From the NCBI GenBank assembly GCA_023544605.1, contig JAMJFQ010000092.1, forward strand, positions 1 through 6,069: a stretch of 6,069 nucleotides of DNA, written 5' to 3'. Positions 1 to 5,302 of this stretch are shown here, one piece after another. The notes below the pieces were generated by a model. That model ran no database searches, was not told the DNA's origin, and was given only the letters and a program-made list of their open reading frames with translations. A program made the position numbers and the translations under genes. The first letter of the stretch is position 1. The number at the start of each line of letters is the position of its first letter. This DNA comes from ANME-2 cluster archaeon (GTDB lineage Archaea > Halobacteriota > Methanosarcinia > Methanosarcinales > Methanocomedenaceae).

Positions 1-7
1 TATCCAT
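1..7 (-). CDS. Start of a gene running off the left edge (partial)
   Basis: On the minus strand an ATG at 7-5 is preceded by GGAGG (complement of 16-20) with an 8-nt spacer, which is a near-ideal archaeal ribosome binding site. Only ATG GAT and one further base lie in the window, so the product cannot be named. The gene would be transcribed divergently from ccmC and share its upstream region. A cytochrome c maturation or regulatory gene would be a natural neighbour, but that is a guess. An alternative ATG at 22-20 hits a stop codon after four codons and is not a gene. Confidence 0.5.
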
Positions 8-15
8 TTATATTT

Positions 16-20
16 CCTCC
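16..20 (-). promoter_or_regulatory. Shine-Dalgarno site of the left-edge gene
   Basis: GGAGG on the minus strand, complementary to the 16S rRNA 3' end, lies 8 nt before the ATG at 7-5. It is the main evidence that a gene begins at the left edge. Confidence 0.55.
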
Positions 21-31
21 ATTTAGTACAA

Positions 32-50
32 TAAGAGGTATCCCCTCTTA
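32..50. repeat. Perfect 7-bp inverted repeat with 5-nt loop
   Basis: TAAGAGG (32-38), TATCC loop, CCTCTTA (44-50). The arms are fully complementary. The site lies 25 nt upstream of the left-edge gene's start codon, so it could be an RNA hairpin in that gene's 5' leader or a DNA operator. There is no T-run next to it, so an intrinsic terminator is less likely. Confidence 0.55.
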
Positions 51-61
51 CAACAGAAACA

Positions 62-78
62 CAATCATTTAATGATTG
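62..78. promoter_or_regulatory. Perfect 17-nt palindrome, likely operator
   Basis: CAATCATT-T-AATGATTG has two perfect 8-bp half-sites around a single central base. One base is too short for an RNA loop, so binding by a homodimeric helix-turn-helix protein is the better reading. It lies just upstream of TATA-like sequence at 84-96 on the plus strand. For the minus-strand gene it would fall between a TATA-like box and the expected transcription start, a common place for archaeal repressors. The regulator is not identified. Confidence 0.5.
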
Positions 79-83
79 CTATA

Positions 84-96
84 AAAAATTTATATT
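84..96. promoter_or_regulatory. TATA-like element in the divergent region
   Basis: An A-run (83-88) followed by TTTATATT (89-96) resembles an archaeal BRE plus TATA box on the plus strand. The complement, AATATAAA, could serve the leftward gene with a start near position 65. For ccmC it would imply a leader of roughly 110 nt; a second TATA-like stretch near 166-176 would give a shorter one. No transcript data are available, so the assignment is tentative. Nothing coding is visible between 8 and 227. Confidence 0.3.
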
Positions 97-236
97 GTTA
101 ATAGTATTTAATGTTTTGTGCATTCGTCTTGATTTATCATTGAAATTACTCCCATTTTCAAAATCATTTATTATGTATGAAATATCTAATAACATGGTAC
201 ATATCGGTGTAATGGGTAATTAAAAGGATGAATATT

Positions 237-1001
237 ATGAAAAACACTAAATACAAAAAATATCTGTATGCGACCACTATTCTTCTCATGCTTGCAGCTA
301 TTGGTTTACTACTCTTTTACGCACCCGTACCCATAAACCCGGGTGAGCGCCCTACATTTACCAATTCCCAGGGACAGGTGCAATATATAACCACCGATGC
401 CCAGTGGACGAACTATGTCTATAGTTTCCATATAGCATATTTCCATATTGCTATTGCACTGACATCGTACCTGGCATTCTTGATGGTGCTGGTATTTAGC
501 ATACTCTACCTACGAAATGGACGGCAGGAATGGGACATCAAAGCCGCGGCTTCGGCCGAGGTAGGAGTGATATTTGCAGGTCTTACCCTTATTTCAGGTT
601 CGATCTGGGCAGGAGCTGCCTGGGGACATTATTGGCCGCCCGGGGACGTGAGGCTCAATACCTCGCTGGTATTGTTCTTTATCTACCTGGCCTATCTCCT
701 TATCAGGCAGGCCATAGATGTTCCGGAGAAACGGGCACGCCTATCTGCAGTATTCGGCATAATCGGTTTTATCAGTGTACCCATCAGTTTCATGAGCATC
801 CGTATCTGGTCCGCGACCACGACCCACCCCCTTGTACTGGGCCCGGGCGGAGGTGGTATGACAGGCAGTGCGATCATATTACCTATGATGCTCAACCTGG
901 TTGCATTCGTACTGCTGTGCATTTCGTTGATCACCTACAAAGTGGATAATGTAGTGCTGCATGAAGAACTGCTGGCTGCCAAACATGAAAAGGGTGTGTA
1001 G
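237..1001 (+). CDS. ccmC: CcmC-type heme exporter, cytochrome c biogenesis membrane protein
   Basis: CcmC is the membrane subunit that presents heme to the chaperone CcmE during c-type cytochrome maturation (system I). The 254-aa product has six predicted membrane segments, at about 9-29, 66-91, 106-126, 140-158, 169-189 and 210-234, matching the CcmC topology. Candidate heme-ligand histidines are His70 (in YFHIA, matching the family's IHVP region) and His197 (in THP). The tryptophan-rich WWD region is present but altered: it reads WGHYWPPGDVRL (about 129-140) where the usual form is WGxWWxWDxR. The ATG at 237 is preferred because AAGGA (224-228) sits 8 nt before it; an in-frame ATG at 228 would add three residues and has a poorer SD. 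No other ccm gene is in the window, although the gene leaving at the left edge is unknown. The identity is solid; the altered motif leaves some doubt about exact function. Confidence 0.88.
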   Translation: MKNTKYKKYLYATTILLMLAAIGLLLFYAPVPINPGERPTFTNSQGQVQYITTDAQWTNYVYSFHIAYFHIAIALTSYLAFLMVLVFSILYLRNGRQEWDIKAAASAEVGVIFAGLTLISGSIWAGAAWGHYWPPGDVRLNTSLVLFFIYLAYLLIRQAIDVPEKRARLSAVFGIIGFISVPISFMSIRIWSATTTHPLVLGPGGGGMTGSAIILPMMLNLVAFVLLCISLITYKVDNVVLHEELLAAKHEKGV

Positions 1002-1028
1002 CCTCCCCCAAATGGCACCCATAGCGGT

Positions 1029-1613
1029 TCAAACATTTTTATTTCGTACCATCCATACCACACCCCAGCACGCAAGGGTAAGTGCCAGCGCAACCCAACC
1101 GACCACATCCACATCAGGAGTATGCAAATAGGGGTGTGTTCCCACAATATAGTCAAAATAGTCCAGCACTATAAAGACAGCTAACAGTAACCCCATACGC
1201 CCGGCCCCGGGCCATTTCATATCCCGCAGCAAGGTGAGTGAACACAGCATCATGCCAATATGCAGCAAGAACAGCACAGACCTGAACATCCATGTCTGCG
1301 GGGAAAAGTAATAGTCAAAATCATATAACAGCACAAAAAGTGTCCAGATGCCGACCTTATTGAGCCCTATAAAGGTGAACGTATCGAACATATTGCTGCG
1401 ACGTCCCAGGGAATAGGCTGCCAGTACCAGCACGTACATCATGGTAAAGAACGGGCTGTCAGGAATTAGCGGCCAGTAGTGCACTGGCGTTATCCTCAAC
1501 TGCCATTCATAATAGTAAAAACCAAAACCAGTGCCAATGAGGGATGACAGCAATAAGAGGTATCTTGTAATCGGTTCGGCCTTGAATCGATGGAAGAATT
1601 CTTTGTATTCCAT
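1029..1613 (-). CDS. DUF1405-like integral membrane protein
   Basis: This 194-aa protein has about six hydrophobic segments (roughly 15-35, 56-70, 80-97, 110-129, 138-155 and 168-188). Features that recall the DUF1405 family (Bacillus YpjA-like, similar length) are a YYYEWQL stretch after the first segment (33-39), PDSP in the following loop (51-54) and LNKVGIW (84-90). The family has no established biochemical role, so no function is assigned. The ATG at 1613 is chosen because AGGGG (complement of 1619-1623) precedes it by 5 nt. An in-frame ATG at 1631 also has an AGGA with a 9-nt spacer and would add six residues, so the start is uncertain. The gene is the last of a four-gene minus-strand cluster, 44 nt after the acyltransferase stop, and its 3' end nearly meets ccmC. 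Confidence 0.75.
   Translation of the reverse strand: MEYKEFFHRFKAEPITRYLLLLSSLIGTGFGFYYYEWQLRITPVHYWPLIPDSPFFTMMYVLVLAAYSLGRRSNMFDTFTFIGLNKVGIWTLFVLLYDFDYYFSPQTWMFRSVLFLLHIGMMLCSLTLLRDMKWPGAGRMGLLLAVFIVLDYFDYIVGTHPYLHTPDVDVVGWVALALTLACWGVVWMVRNKNV
1036..1044 (+). terminator. T-rich stretch, possible ccmC transcript end
   Basis: TTTTTATTT lies 35 nt past the ccmC stop. Archaeal termination often needs only a U-rich tract. It overlaps the last codons of the convergent DUF1405 gene, since the two genes are separated by only 27 nt. No stable hairpin precedes it. Confidence 0.35.
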
Positions 1614-1657
1614 GATATCCCCTGGTCCCATCTATTATGATCCTGTAATTTCCTATT

Positions 1658-2146
1658 TCAAGTACGTTCCAGGGGCCGTGCAGGTACTCCACCCGAAAAA
1701 CCATCAATATCGCTGTTTACCAGGGAATGTGCCGATACCACTGAACCGTCAGCAATACGCACCCCTGGCAATATAGTGGTGTTGGCACCCACCATCACGT
1801 CCCTGCCAATGACCACGGGGCCGGTCACATATTCTTTTATCAGGAACTCATGGCAAAGGATGGTGGAATTGTAGCCTATGATAGTATTGTCACCAATCTC
1901 GATAAGATGGGGGAAGAAGAAATCCATTGTAACCTCCGGGGCTATAGATACGTTATTTCCTATCCTGATACCCATGCGGCGGTACAGCAAGAGTTTAAAG
2001 GGAAATGAAGGCGAGTATCGGGCCAGCCACATGAGAATGTAATTAAAGACAAGCCGTGCCGGTGTTATCACCTGTTTCCAGTGCCATAGTGAGTTATGTT
2101 CCCCCTGGGATGGGAACCTGTTGAGAGTCCGATGCGCCGTGTTCAT
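1658..2146 (-). CDS. Left-handed beta-helix acyltransferase (hexapeptide-repeat family)
   Basis: This 162-aa protein resembles LacA/maltose O-acetyltransferase-type enzymes, which move an acyl group from acyl-CoA to sugars or other hydroxyl or amino acceptors. About 60 N-terminal residues, partly hydrophobic at 31-55, precede the hexapeptide repeats: IGNNVSIAP (62-70), IEIGDNTIIG (82-91), VVIGRDVMVG (111-120) and ILPGVRIADG (125-134). His99 in ILCHE is the likely catalytic histidine, and the end (GGVPARPL) matches the family's closing motif. The substrate cannot be read from the sequence. The ATG at 2146 overlaps the trm56 stop by 4 nt (ATGA), suggesting translational coupling. Oddly, a near-perfect SD (AAGGAGGT) directly abuts this ATG; no ATG, GTG or TTG follows until a GTG at codon 26, so 2146 is kept. 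Confidence 0.85.
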   Translation of the reverse strand: MNTAHRTLNRFPSQGEHNSLWHWKQVITPARLVFNYILMWLARYSPSFPFKLLLYRRMGIRIGNNVSIAPEVTMDFFFPHLIEIGDNTIIGYNSTILCHEFLIKEYVTGPVVIGRDVMVGANTTILPGVRIADGSVVSAHSLVNSDIDGFSGGVPARPLERT

Positions 2147-2673
2147 ACCTCCTTGACGACCTTACCCTGTTCATGGGGAACGATCTTAAGTTTGCCGCCG
2201 GGGAATTCTTTTGTCAGTGGTTCGGTACCTCTTGCAGCGTTCACCCGGTCAAGGAATACTGCCAGGGCTGCAATCTCTGAATGGGGCTGGCTGCCCACGG
2301 CCACGTTCCAATCTGCTATCTGGTAGATATCAGGTGGCACCTTTTGGGCACCCACTACTACCATCAGGTTTTCTTCTTTTGAGATATCATCCATTACATC
2401 AGGCAGGTTCTGGCCGTACATGGTCAGGTGAACAACACGCCCCCCCACCTCCTTCCAGTTATGAACTTCCTGTTTCCATGAGTCCACTGACCTGGCAAAG
2501 AAGTTGCCACCCCACCGCTGTACTACTTCGTTCAGGCTATGTATCACTCCTTTGTCATTAGATGCAAGCAACATTCCACCAGCGCCCATTGCCCGGGCTG
2601 TCAATCCAACATGGGTTGTTACCCGCTGGTCCCGTTCGGGACGGTGGCCAAGTCGCAATATAATAATGTTCAT
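2143..2673 (-). CDS. trm56: tRNA (cytidine(56)-2'-O)-methyltransferase, aTrm56
   Basis: aTrm56 is an archaea-specific SPOUT-fold enzyme that uses S-adenosylmethionine to 2'-O-methylate C56 in the tRNA T-loop, strengthening the D-loop/T-loop contact. The 176-aa length is typical. Family signatures are LRLGHRPERD (6-15), RVTTHVGLTARA (17-28), LTMYG (83-87), VVVGAQKVPP (105-114) and NVAVGSQPHSEIAALAVF (123-140); the last two form the trefoil-knot SAM site. The start at 2673 has AAGGA about 9 nt upstream. The gene lies 28 nt after the beta-CASP RNase stop and overlaps the acyltransferase start by 4 nt, so all are probably co-transcribed. Placement beside an RNase fits an RNA-maturation role. Confidence 0.96.
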   Translation of the reverse strand: MNIIILRLGHRPERDQRVTTHVGLTARAMGAGGMLLASNDKGVIHSLNEVVQRWGGNFFARSVDSWKQEVHNWKEVGGRVVHLTMYGQNLPDVMDDISKEENLMVVVGAQKVPPDIYQIADWNVAVGSQPHSEIAALAVFLDRVNAARGTEPLTKEFPGGKLKIVPHEQGKVVKEV

Positions 2674-2701
2674 GTCCCTATTTCCTTAGATTCAGGTATG
2701 A

Positions 2702-3937
2702 TCAAATATAAATCTGGTCGCCATTATCAGGCGAGATGGCATTGACCTCCAGGTTATCGGTAATCCATGCTGCAAAATCGGAAGTCCTATCGCCATGGAC
2801 ACAAATTACCAGCTGGCATCCTCCATCCACCTGATTTCGCACCATTTCTTTCAGACCTGAATCGTCACTATGTGCCGAAAAATCATACAGTTCCAGTTCG
2901 GTAGAAAGGGGGATGGTCCTTCCTTTATCTTCATAATGCCCCCGCTCCAGTACCATCCTGCCATTGGTCCCTTCCACCTGATAGCCTGTCAGCAGGACCT
3001 TTGATAGGGGGTCGTCATAGATATGCTTGAGATAGTACATGGCCGGACCGCCGTTCAACATACCGGCTGTGGTCACGATGGCACAGGGTTCATCCATTAC
3101 TTTTCTCCTCTCCCTCCCATCCACGATATCAGCGTACTTGAAAGCCTTATCAAGCAGTTCCGGGTCTTTCAGGTAAGCAGGATGTTGTTTAAATATTTTA
3201 TACACATCTTTGCCCATACCATCCACCCATGACCGTATGCCATATTTCTCAAGTATCATGAGCACTTCCTGGGTTCGTCCGATCGCAAATGCAGGTATTA
3301 TTGCCCATCCTCCATTGTCAACAGTGGCTTTGATGGAGTTTATAAAGGCTGCTTCCAGTTTCAGTCTTGGATTGTGTTCGGTTCCATAATAGGTACTTTC
3401 GACAATAGCTATGTCGGCTGAGGGCAGTGTTTCTGCCGGCCCGAGCAGGTTCGTGTCCCGGTTGTCCACGTCGCCGGTATAAACCAGACTCCCGCTCTTA
3501 TTTTCAAGAAAAATTGATGATGAACCGGGGATATGTCCCGCATCATACAGGGTGCATTCATATCCTGAAGCATCAAATGACGTGTTGTAATTCACGGTAT
3601 TTGTGTGGGTCTCAAAGTCCCTGACATCCTCTATTATGAAAGGGAGCACCTGCCCCTTTGCCCGCGCGATCTTCATGGTATCTTTTGCCAGGAGCCCGCC
3701 AAGGTCTCTTGTCACCGGGGTCATGAAGATATCAGGCTTCATGTCCATCAGGTTTGGCACCACACCGCAATGGTCCAGATGACCGTGGGATACAATGACC
3801 GAATCGGGCCGAACACCGCCAACAGGATACTGGGGTGGTTCAGCGGGTTTCATGCCGTAGTCAAGCAGGATAGTGTCGTCCACCACCACAGCCGAGCGGC
3901 CGACCTCTCCGGCTCCTCCAAGAAATCGTAGATTTAT
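2702..3937 (-). CDS. Beta-CASP metallo-beta-lactamase RNase, aCPSF2-like (COG1236 type), AUA start
   Basis: This is a zinc-dependent beta-CASP nuclease like the archaeal CPSF2 group, which lacks the N-terminal KH domains of aCPSF1 and acts in RNA processing or decay. With the start used here it has 411 residues. All catalytic motifs are present: Asp26 (LLDYG), HGHLDH (51-56), His135 (AGHIPG), Asp156 (YTGDVD), and beta-CASP motifs A (Glu180, VESTYY), B (His356, FSAHSD) and C (His381, CVHGD). The first standard start is GTG at 3889, but that would drop the conserved first strand. Codons 3937-3890, in frame and without a stop, encode INLRFLGGAGEVGRSA, the expected family N-terminus. No ATG, GTG or TTG occurs between the upstream TGA (3961-3959) and 3889. 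AUA at 3937 has GAGG 8 nt upstream (complement of 3946-3949); AUA at 3943 is the other candidate. The gene heads the minus-strand cluster. Confidence 0.93.
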   Translation of the reverse strand: MNLRFLGGAGEVGRSAVVVDDTILLDYGMKPAEPPQYPVGGVRPDSVIVSHGHLDHCGVVPNLMDMKPDIFMTPVTRDLGGLLAKDTMKIARAKGQVLPFIIEDVRDFETHTNTVNYNTSFDASGYECTLYDAGHIPGSSSIFLENKSGSLVYTGDVDNRDTNLLGPAETLPSADIAIVESTYYGTEHNPRLKLEAAFINSIKATVDNGGWAIIPAFAIGRTQEVLMILEKYGIRSWVDGMGKDVYKIFKQHPAYLKDPELLDKAFKYADIVDGRERRKVMDEPCAIVTTAGMLNGGPAMYYLKHIYDDPLSKVLLTGYQVEGTNGRMVLERGHYEDKGRTIPLSTELELYDFSAHSDDSGLKEMVRNQVDGGCQLVICVHGDRTSDFAAWITDNLEVNAISPDNGDQIYI

Positions 3938-3980
3938 TTTTATCGCCTCTAATAATTTTCAGGTTTAAGAAGGTGGATGA

Positions 3981-3993
3981 ATACTTAATATTT
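3981..3993 (-). promoter_or_regulatory. TATA-like box for the RNase/trm56 cluster
   Basis: On the minus strand AAATATTAAGTAT resembles an archaeal TATA region. It would place transcription start near 3962, about 25 nt before the proposed AUA codon and leaving room for the GAGG site. Spacing is the only support. Confidence 0.3.
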
Positions 3994-4068
3994 GTCAAGG
4001 AAAAGGTTATAGGGCTGGATAACTTGATGTATCTGTTTAGTGCAATAAAAAGGAATTGCCAGCATCAG

Positions 4069-4078
4069 AATATATTTA
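4069..4078 (+). promoter_or_regulatory. TATA-like box for the E1-like/TusA pair
   Basis: AATATATTTA lies about 75 nt upstream of the ATG at 4151 and predicts transcription start near 4100, giving a leader of about 50 nt. It is the most TATA-like sequence on the plus strand of this divergent region. Otherwise 3950-4150 shows no coding signal. Confidence 0.35.
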
Positions 4079-4090
4079 TGCCAGTAATAC

Positions 4091-4104
4091 TTTAGTAGAC
4101 TAAA
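4091..4104. promoter_or_regulatory. Perfect 6-bp dyad at the predicted transcription start
   Basis: TTTAGT-AG-ACTAAA is a perfect inverted repeat with a 2-nt centre. It falls at the expected start site of the downstream operon, where a bound dimer could block transcription. It is short and AT-rich, so chance is possible. Confidence 0.3.
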
Positions 4105-4150
4105 TACAACCCACAGTAATATTGTGATGTGAAGCAGGAGAACTATTCGG

Positions 4151-4960
4151 ATGATAGGTGGATTCAATGAAGAACAGATTCGGCGGTACTCACGCCATAT
4201 CATACTTGCCGAGGTCGGCGGTAAAGGACAGCAGAAACTGCTGGACTCAAAAGTGCTGTGCATCGGGGCCGGGGGCTTAGGCGCACCCATCATCCAGTAC
4301 CTGGCCGCGGCCGGTGTAGGCACGCTGGGGCTTGTAGATGATGACGTGGTTGACCTTAGCAATCTGCAGCGTCAGGTCATACACGGCGGGAATGTGGACA
4401 AGTCAAAGGTTCTCTCTGCAGCCGAGTTCGTTGAGAGGTTAAACCCTGATGTGAAAGTGGTACCCTACGAGACCCGGCTGGATGCCAGTAATATTATGGA
4501 TATCATCAAGGACTATGATATGGTGGTGGACGGTTCAGACAATTTCGCCACCCGGTATATGGTGAACGATGCCTGCGTGCTGACCAAAACCCCCCTGTCA
4601 CACGGAAGTATCTTCAGGTTCGAGGGGCAGGTCACAACCATAATCCCCGGGGAAGGACCCTGCTACCGCTGCCTGTTCGAACATGCGCCACCACCGGGCA
4701 TGGTCCCTTCGTGCCAGGAAGCGGGAGTACTTGGTGTACTGCCCGGTATCATAGGTGTTATCCAGGCAACAGAAGTGGTAAAATACCTGCTTGGCATCGG
4801 CGAGCTGCTATTGGGCAGGATGATATATTATGATGCACTGAACATGACATTTGATGAGATCAAGATACGCAAGAATCCCAAGTGCCCGGTATGCGGTGAT
4901 GAACCCAAGATAGACAGCATACAGGAAGAACTCTATGGTGAATCGTGCAGGATATGGTAA
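4151..4960 (+). CDS. MoeB/ThiF/HesA-family E1-like adenylyltransferase
   Basis: Enzymes of this family adenylate the C-terminal Gly-Gly of a ubiquitin-like sulfur carrier (MoaD, ThiS or archaeal SAMP) so that sulfur or a protein conjugate can be attached. The 269-aa protein has the usual MoeB-like length and order: RRYSRHIIL (11-19), ATP-binding GAGGLG (39-44), LVDDDVVDLSNLQRQ (61-75), Lys87, DGSDN (127-131), candidate catalytic Cys188 in VPSCQEAG, and a zinc site made by CYRC (171-174) and CPVC (245-248). There is no C-terminal rhodanese domain, so sulfur must come from another protein, plausibly the TusA-like product 18 nt downstream. The start has AGGAG (4136-4140) 10 nt upstream. Family is certain; the choice between molybdopterin, thiamine, tRNA thiolation or SAMP activation (UbaA-like) cannot be made without the carrier gene. 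Confidence 0.94.
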   Translation: MIGGFNEEQIRRYSRHIILAEVGGKGQQKLLDSKVLCIGAGGLGAPIIQYLAAAGVGTLGLVDDDVVDLSNLQRQVIHGGNVDKSKVLSAAEFVERLNPDVKVVPYETRLDASNIMDIIKDYDMVVDGSDNFATRYMVNDACVLTKTPLSHGSIFRFEGQVTTIIPGEGPCYRCLFEHAPPPGMVPSCQEAGVLGVLPGIIGVIQATEVVKYLLGIGELLLGRMIYYDALNMTFDEIKIRKNPKCPVCGDEPKIDSIQEELYGESCRIW

Positions 4961-4978
4961 AAACGGACGTGATAATTA

Positions 4979-5206
4979 ATGGCAACAGCAGAACTTGACC
5001 TGAAGGGCGAAGTATGTCCCTTTACTTTTGTAAAGACTAAACTTAAACTGGAAGAACTGGAATCAGGAGACACACTTGTGGCTACGTATGACCATGAGCC
5101 TGCTATCGGGAATGTGCCCCGGAGTTTAAAGGCCGAGGGTCATAAGATCATCAGTATCGAGGAGATTGGAACCGGACTGTGGAATATCACGATAGAGAAG
5201 GCATGA
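4979..5206 (+). CDS. TusA/SirA-like sulfur carrier protein
   Basis: This 75-aa protein matches the small TusA family, whose members carry persulfide sulfur on a conserved N-terminal cysteine. Cys13 lies in GEVCPFTFVKTK, at the position of the family's CPxP motif but with Thr in place of the second Pro. The rest fits the two-layer fold: LEELESGDTLVATYD (24-38), NVPRSLKAEGH (45-55) and a closing strand WNITIEKA. GGACGTGAT (4965-4973), one mismatch from the ideal SD, lies 5 nt before the ATG. It follows the E1-like gene by 18 nt on the same strand, so it is the likely sulfur donor or relay partner for that enzyme's carrier. That partnership is inferred from position. An alternative role is delivery of sulfur to an unrelated acceptor. 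Confidence 0.9.
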   Translation: MATAELDLKGEVCPFTFVKTKLKLEELESGDTLVATYDHEPAIGNVPRSLKAEGHKIISIEEIGTGLWNITIEKA

Positions 5207-5247
5207 AAGGCTGGAAATATTTTCCCCTGATGTCTTTCAACCTCTCA

Positions 5248-5255
5248 TTTTTTCT
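5248..5255 (+). terminator. T-rich terminator after the TusA-like gene
   Basis: TTTTTTCT lies 42 nt past the stop codon. A weak 5-bp hairpin, GGAAA-TAT-TTTCC (5213-5225), precedes it but is not adjacent. A U-tract alone can end archaeal transcription. Confidence 0.4.
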
Positions 5256-5273
5256 AATAATGCCCTGACCTTC

Positions 5274-5281
5274 TTATATAC
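5274..5281 (+). promoter_or_regulatory. TATA-like box before the ABC ATPase fragment
   Basis: TTATATAC is centred about 26 nt before the TTG at 5303, so a transcript would start almost at that codon. This could produce a leaderless message or could be chance in AT-rich sequence. Confidence 0.22.
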
Positions 5282-5302
5282 AAGTATTTTGTACATTTCA
5301 GG

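Noticed and set aside
29..1564. A 14-nt direct match, CAATAAGAGGTATC, at 29-42 and 1551-1564.
   Set aside because: The second copy is inside the DUF1405 coding region, encoding a Leu-rich membrane stretch. A single 14-nt match in 6 kb is compatible with chance.
2702..3889. GTG at 3889 as the start of the beta-CASP RNase.
   Set aside because: It removes the conserved GGAGEVGRS strand encoded in frame just upstream, and has no SD as well placed as the GAGG before 3937.
4112..4126. Imperfect dyad CACAGTAATATTGTG upstream of the E1-like gene.
   Set aside because: One mismatch in a short AT-rich sequence; weaker than the nearby perfect dyad and not clearly placed for regulation.
3985..4362. Minus-strand reading frame across the divergent region and the start of the E1-like gene.
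   Set aside because: It is low-complexity, overlaps a clearly real gene on the other strand and shows no family motif. Other antisense or offset frames opposite ccmC, Trm56 and the RNase were dropped for the same reason.
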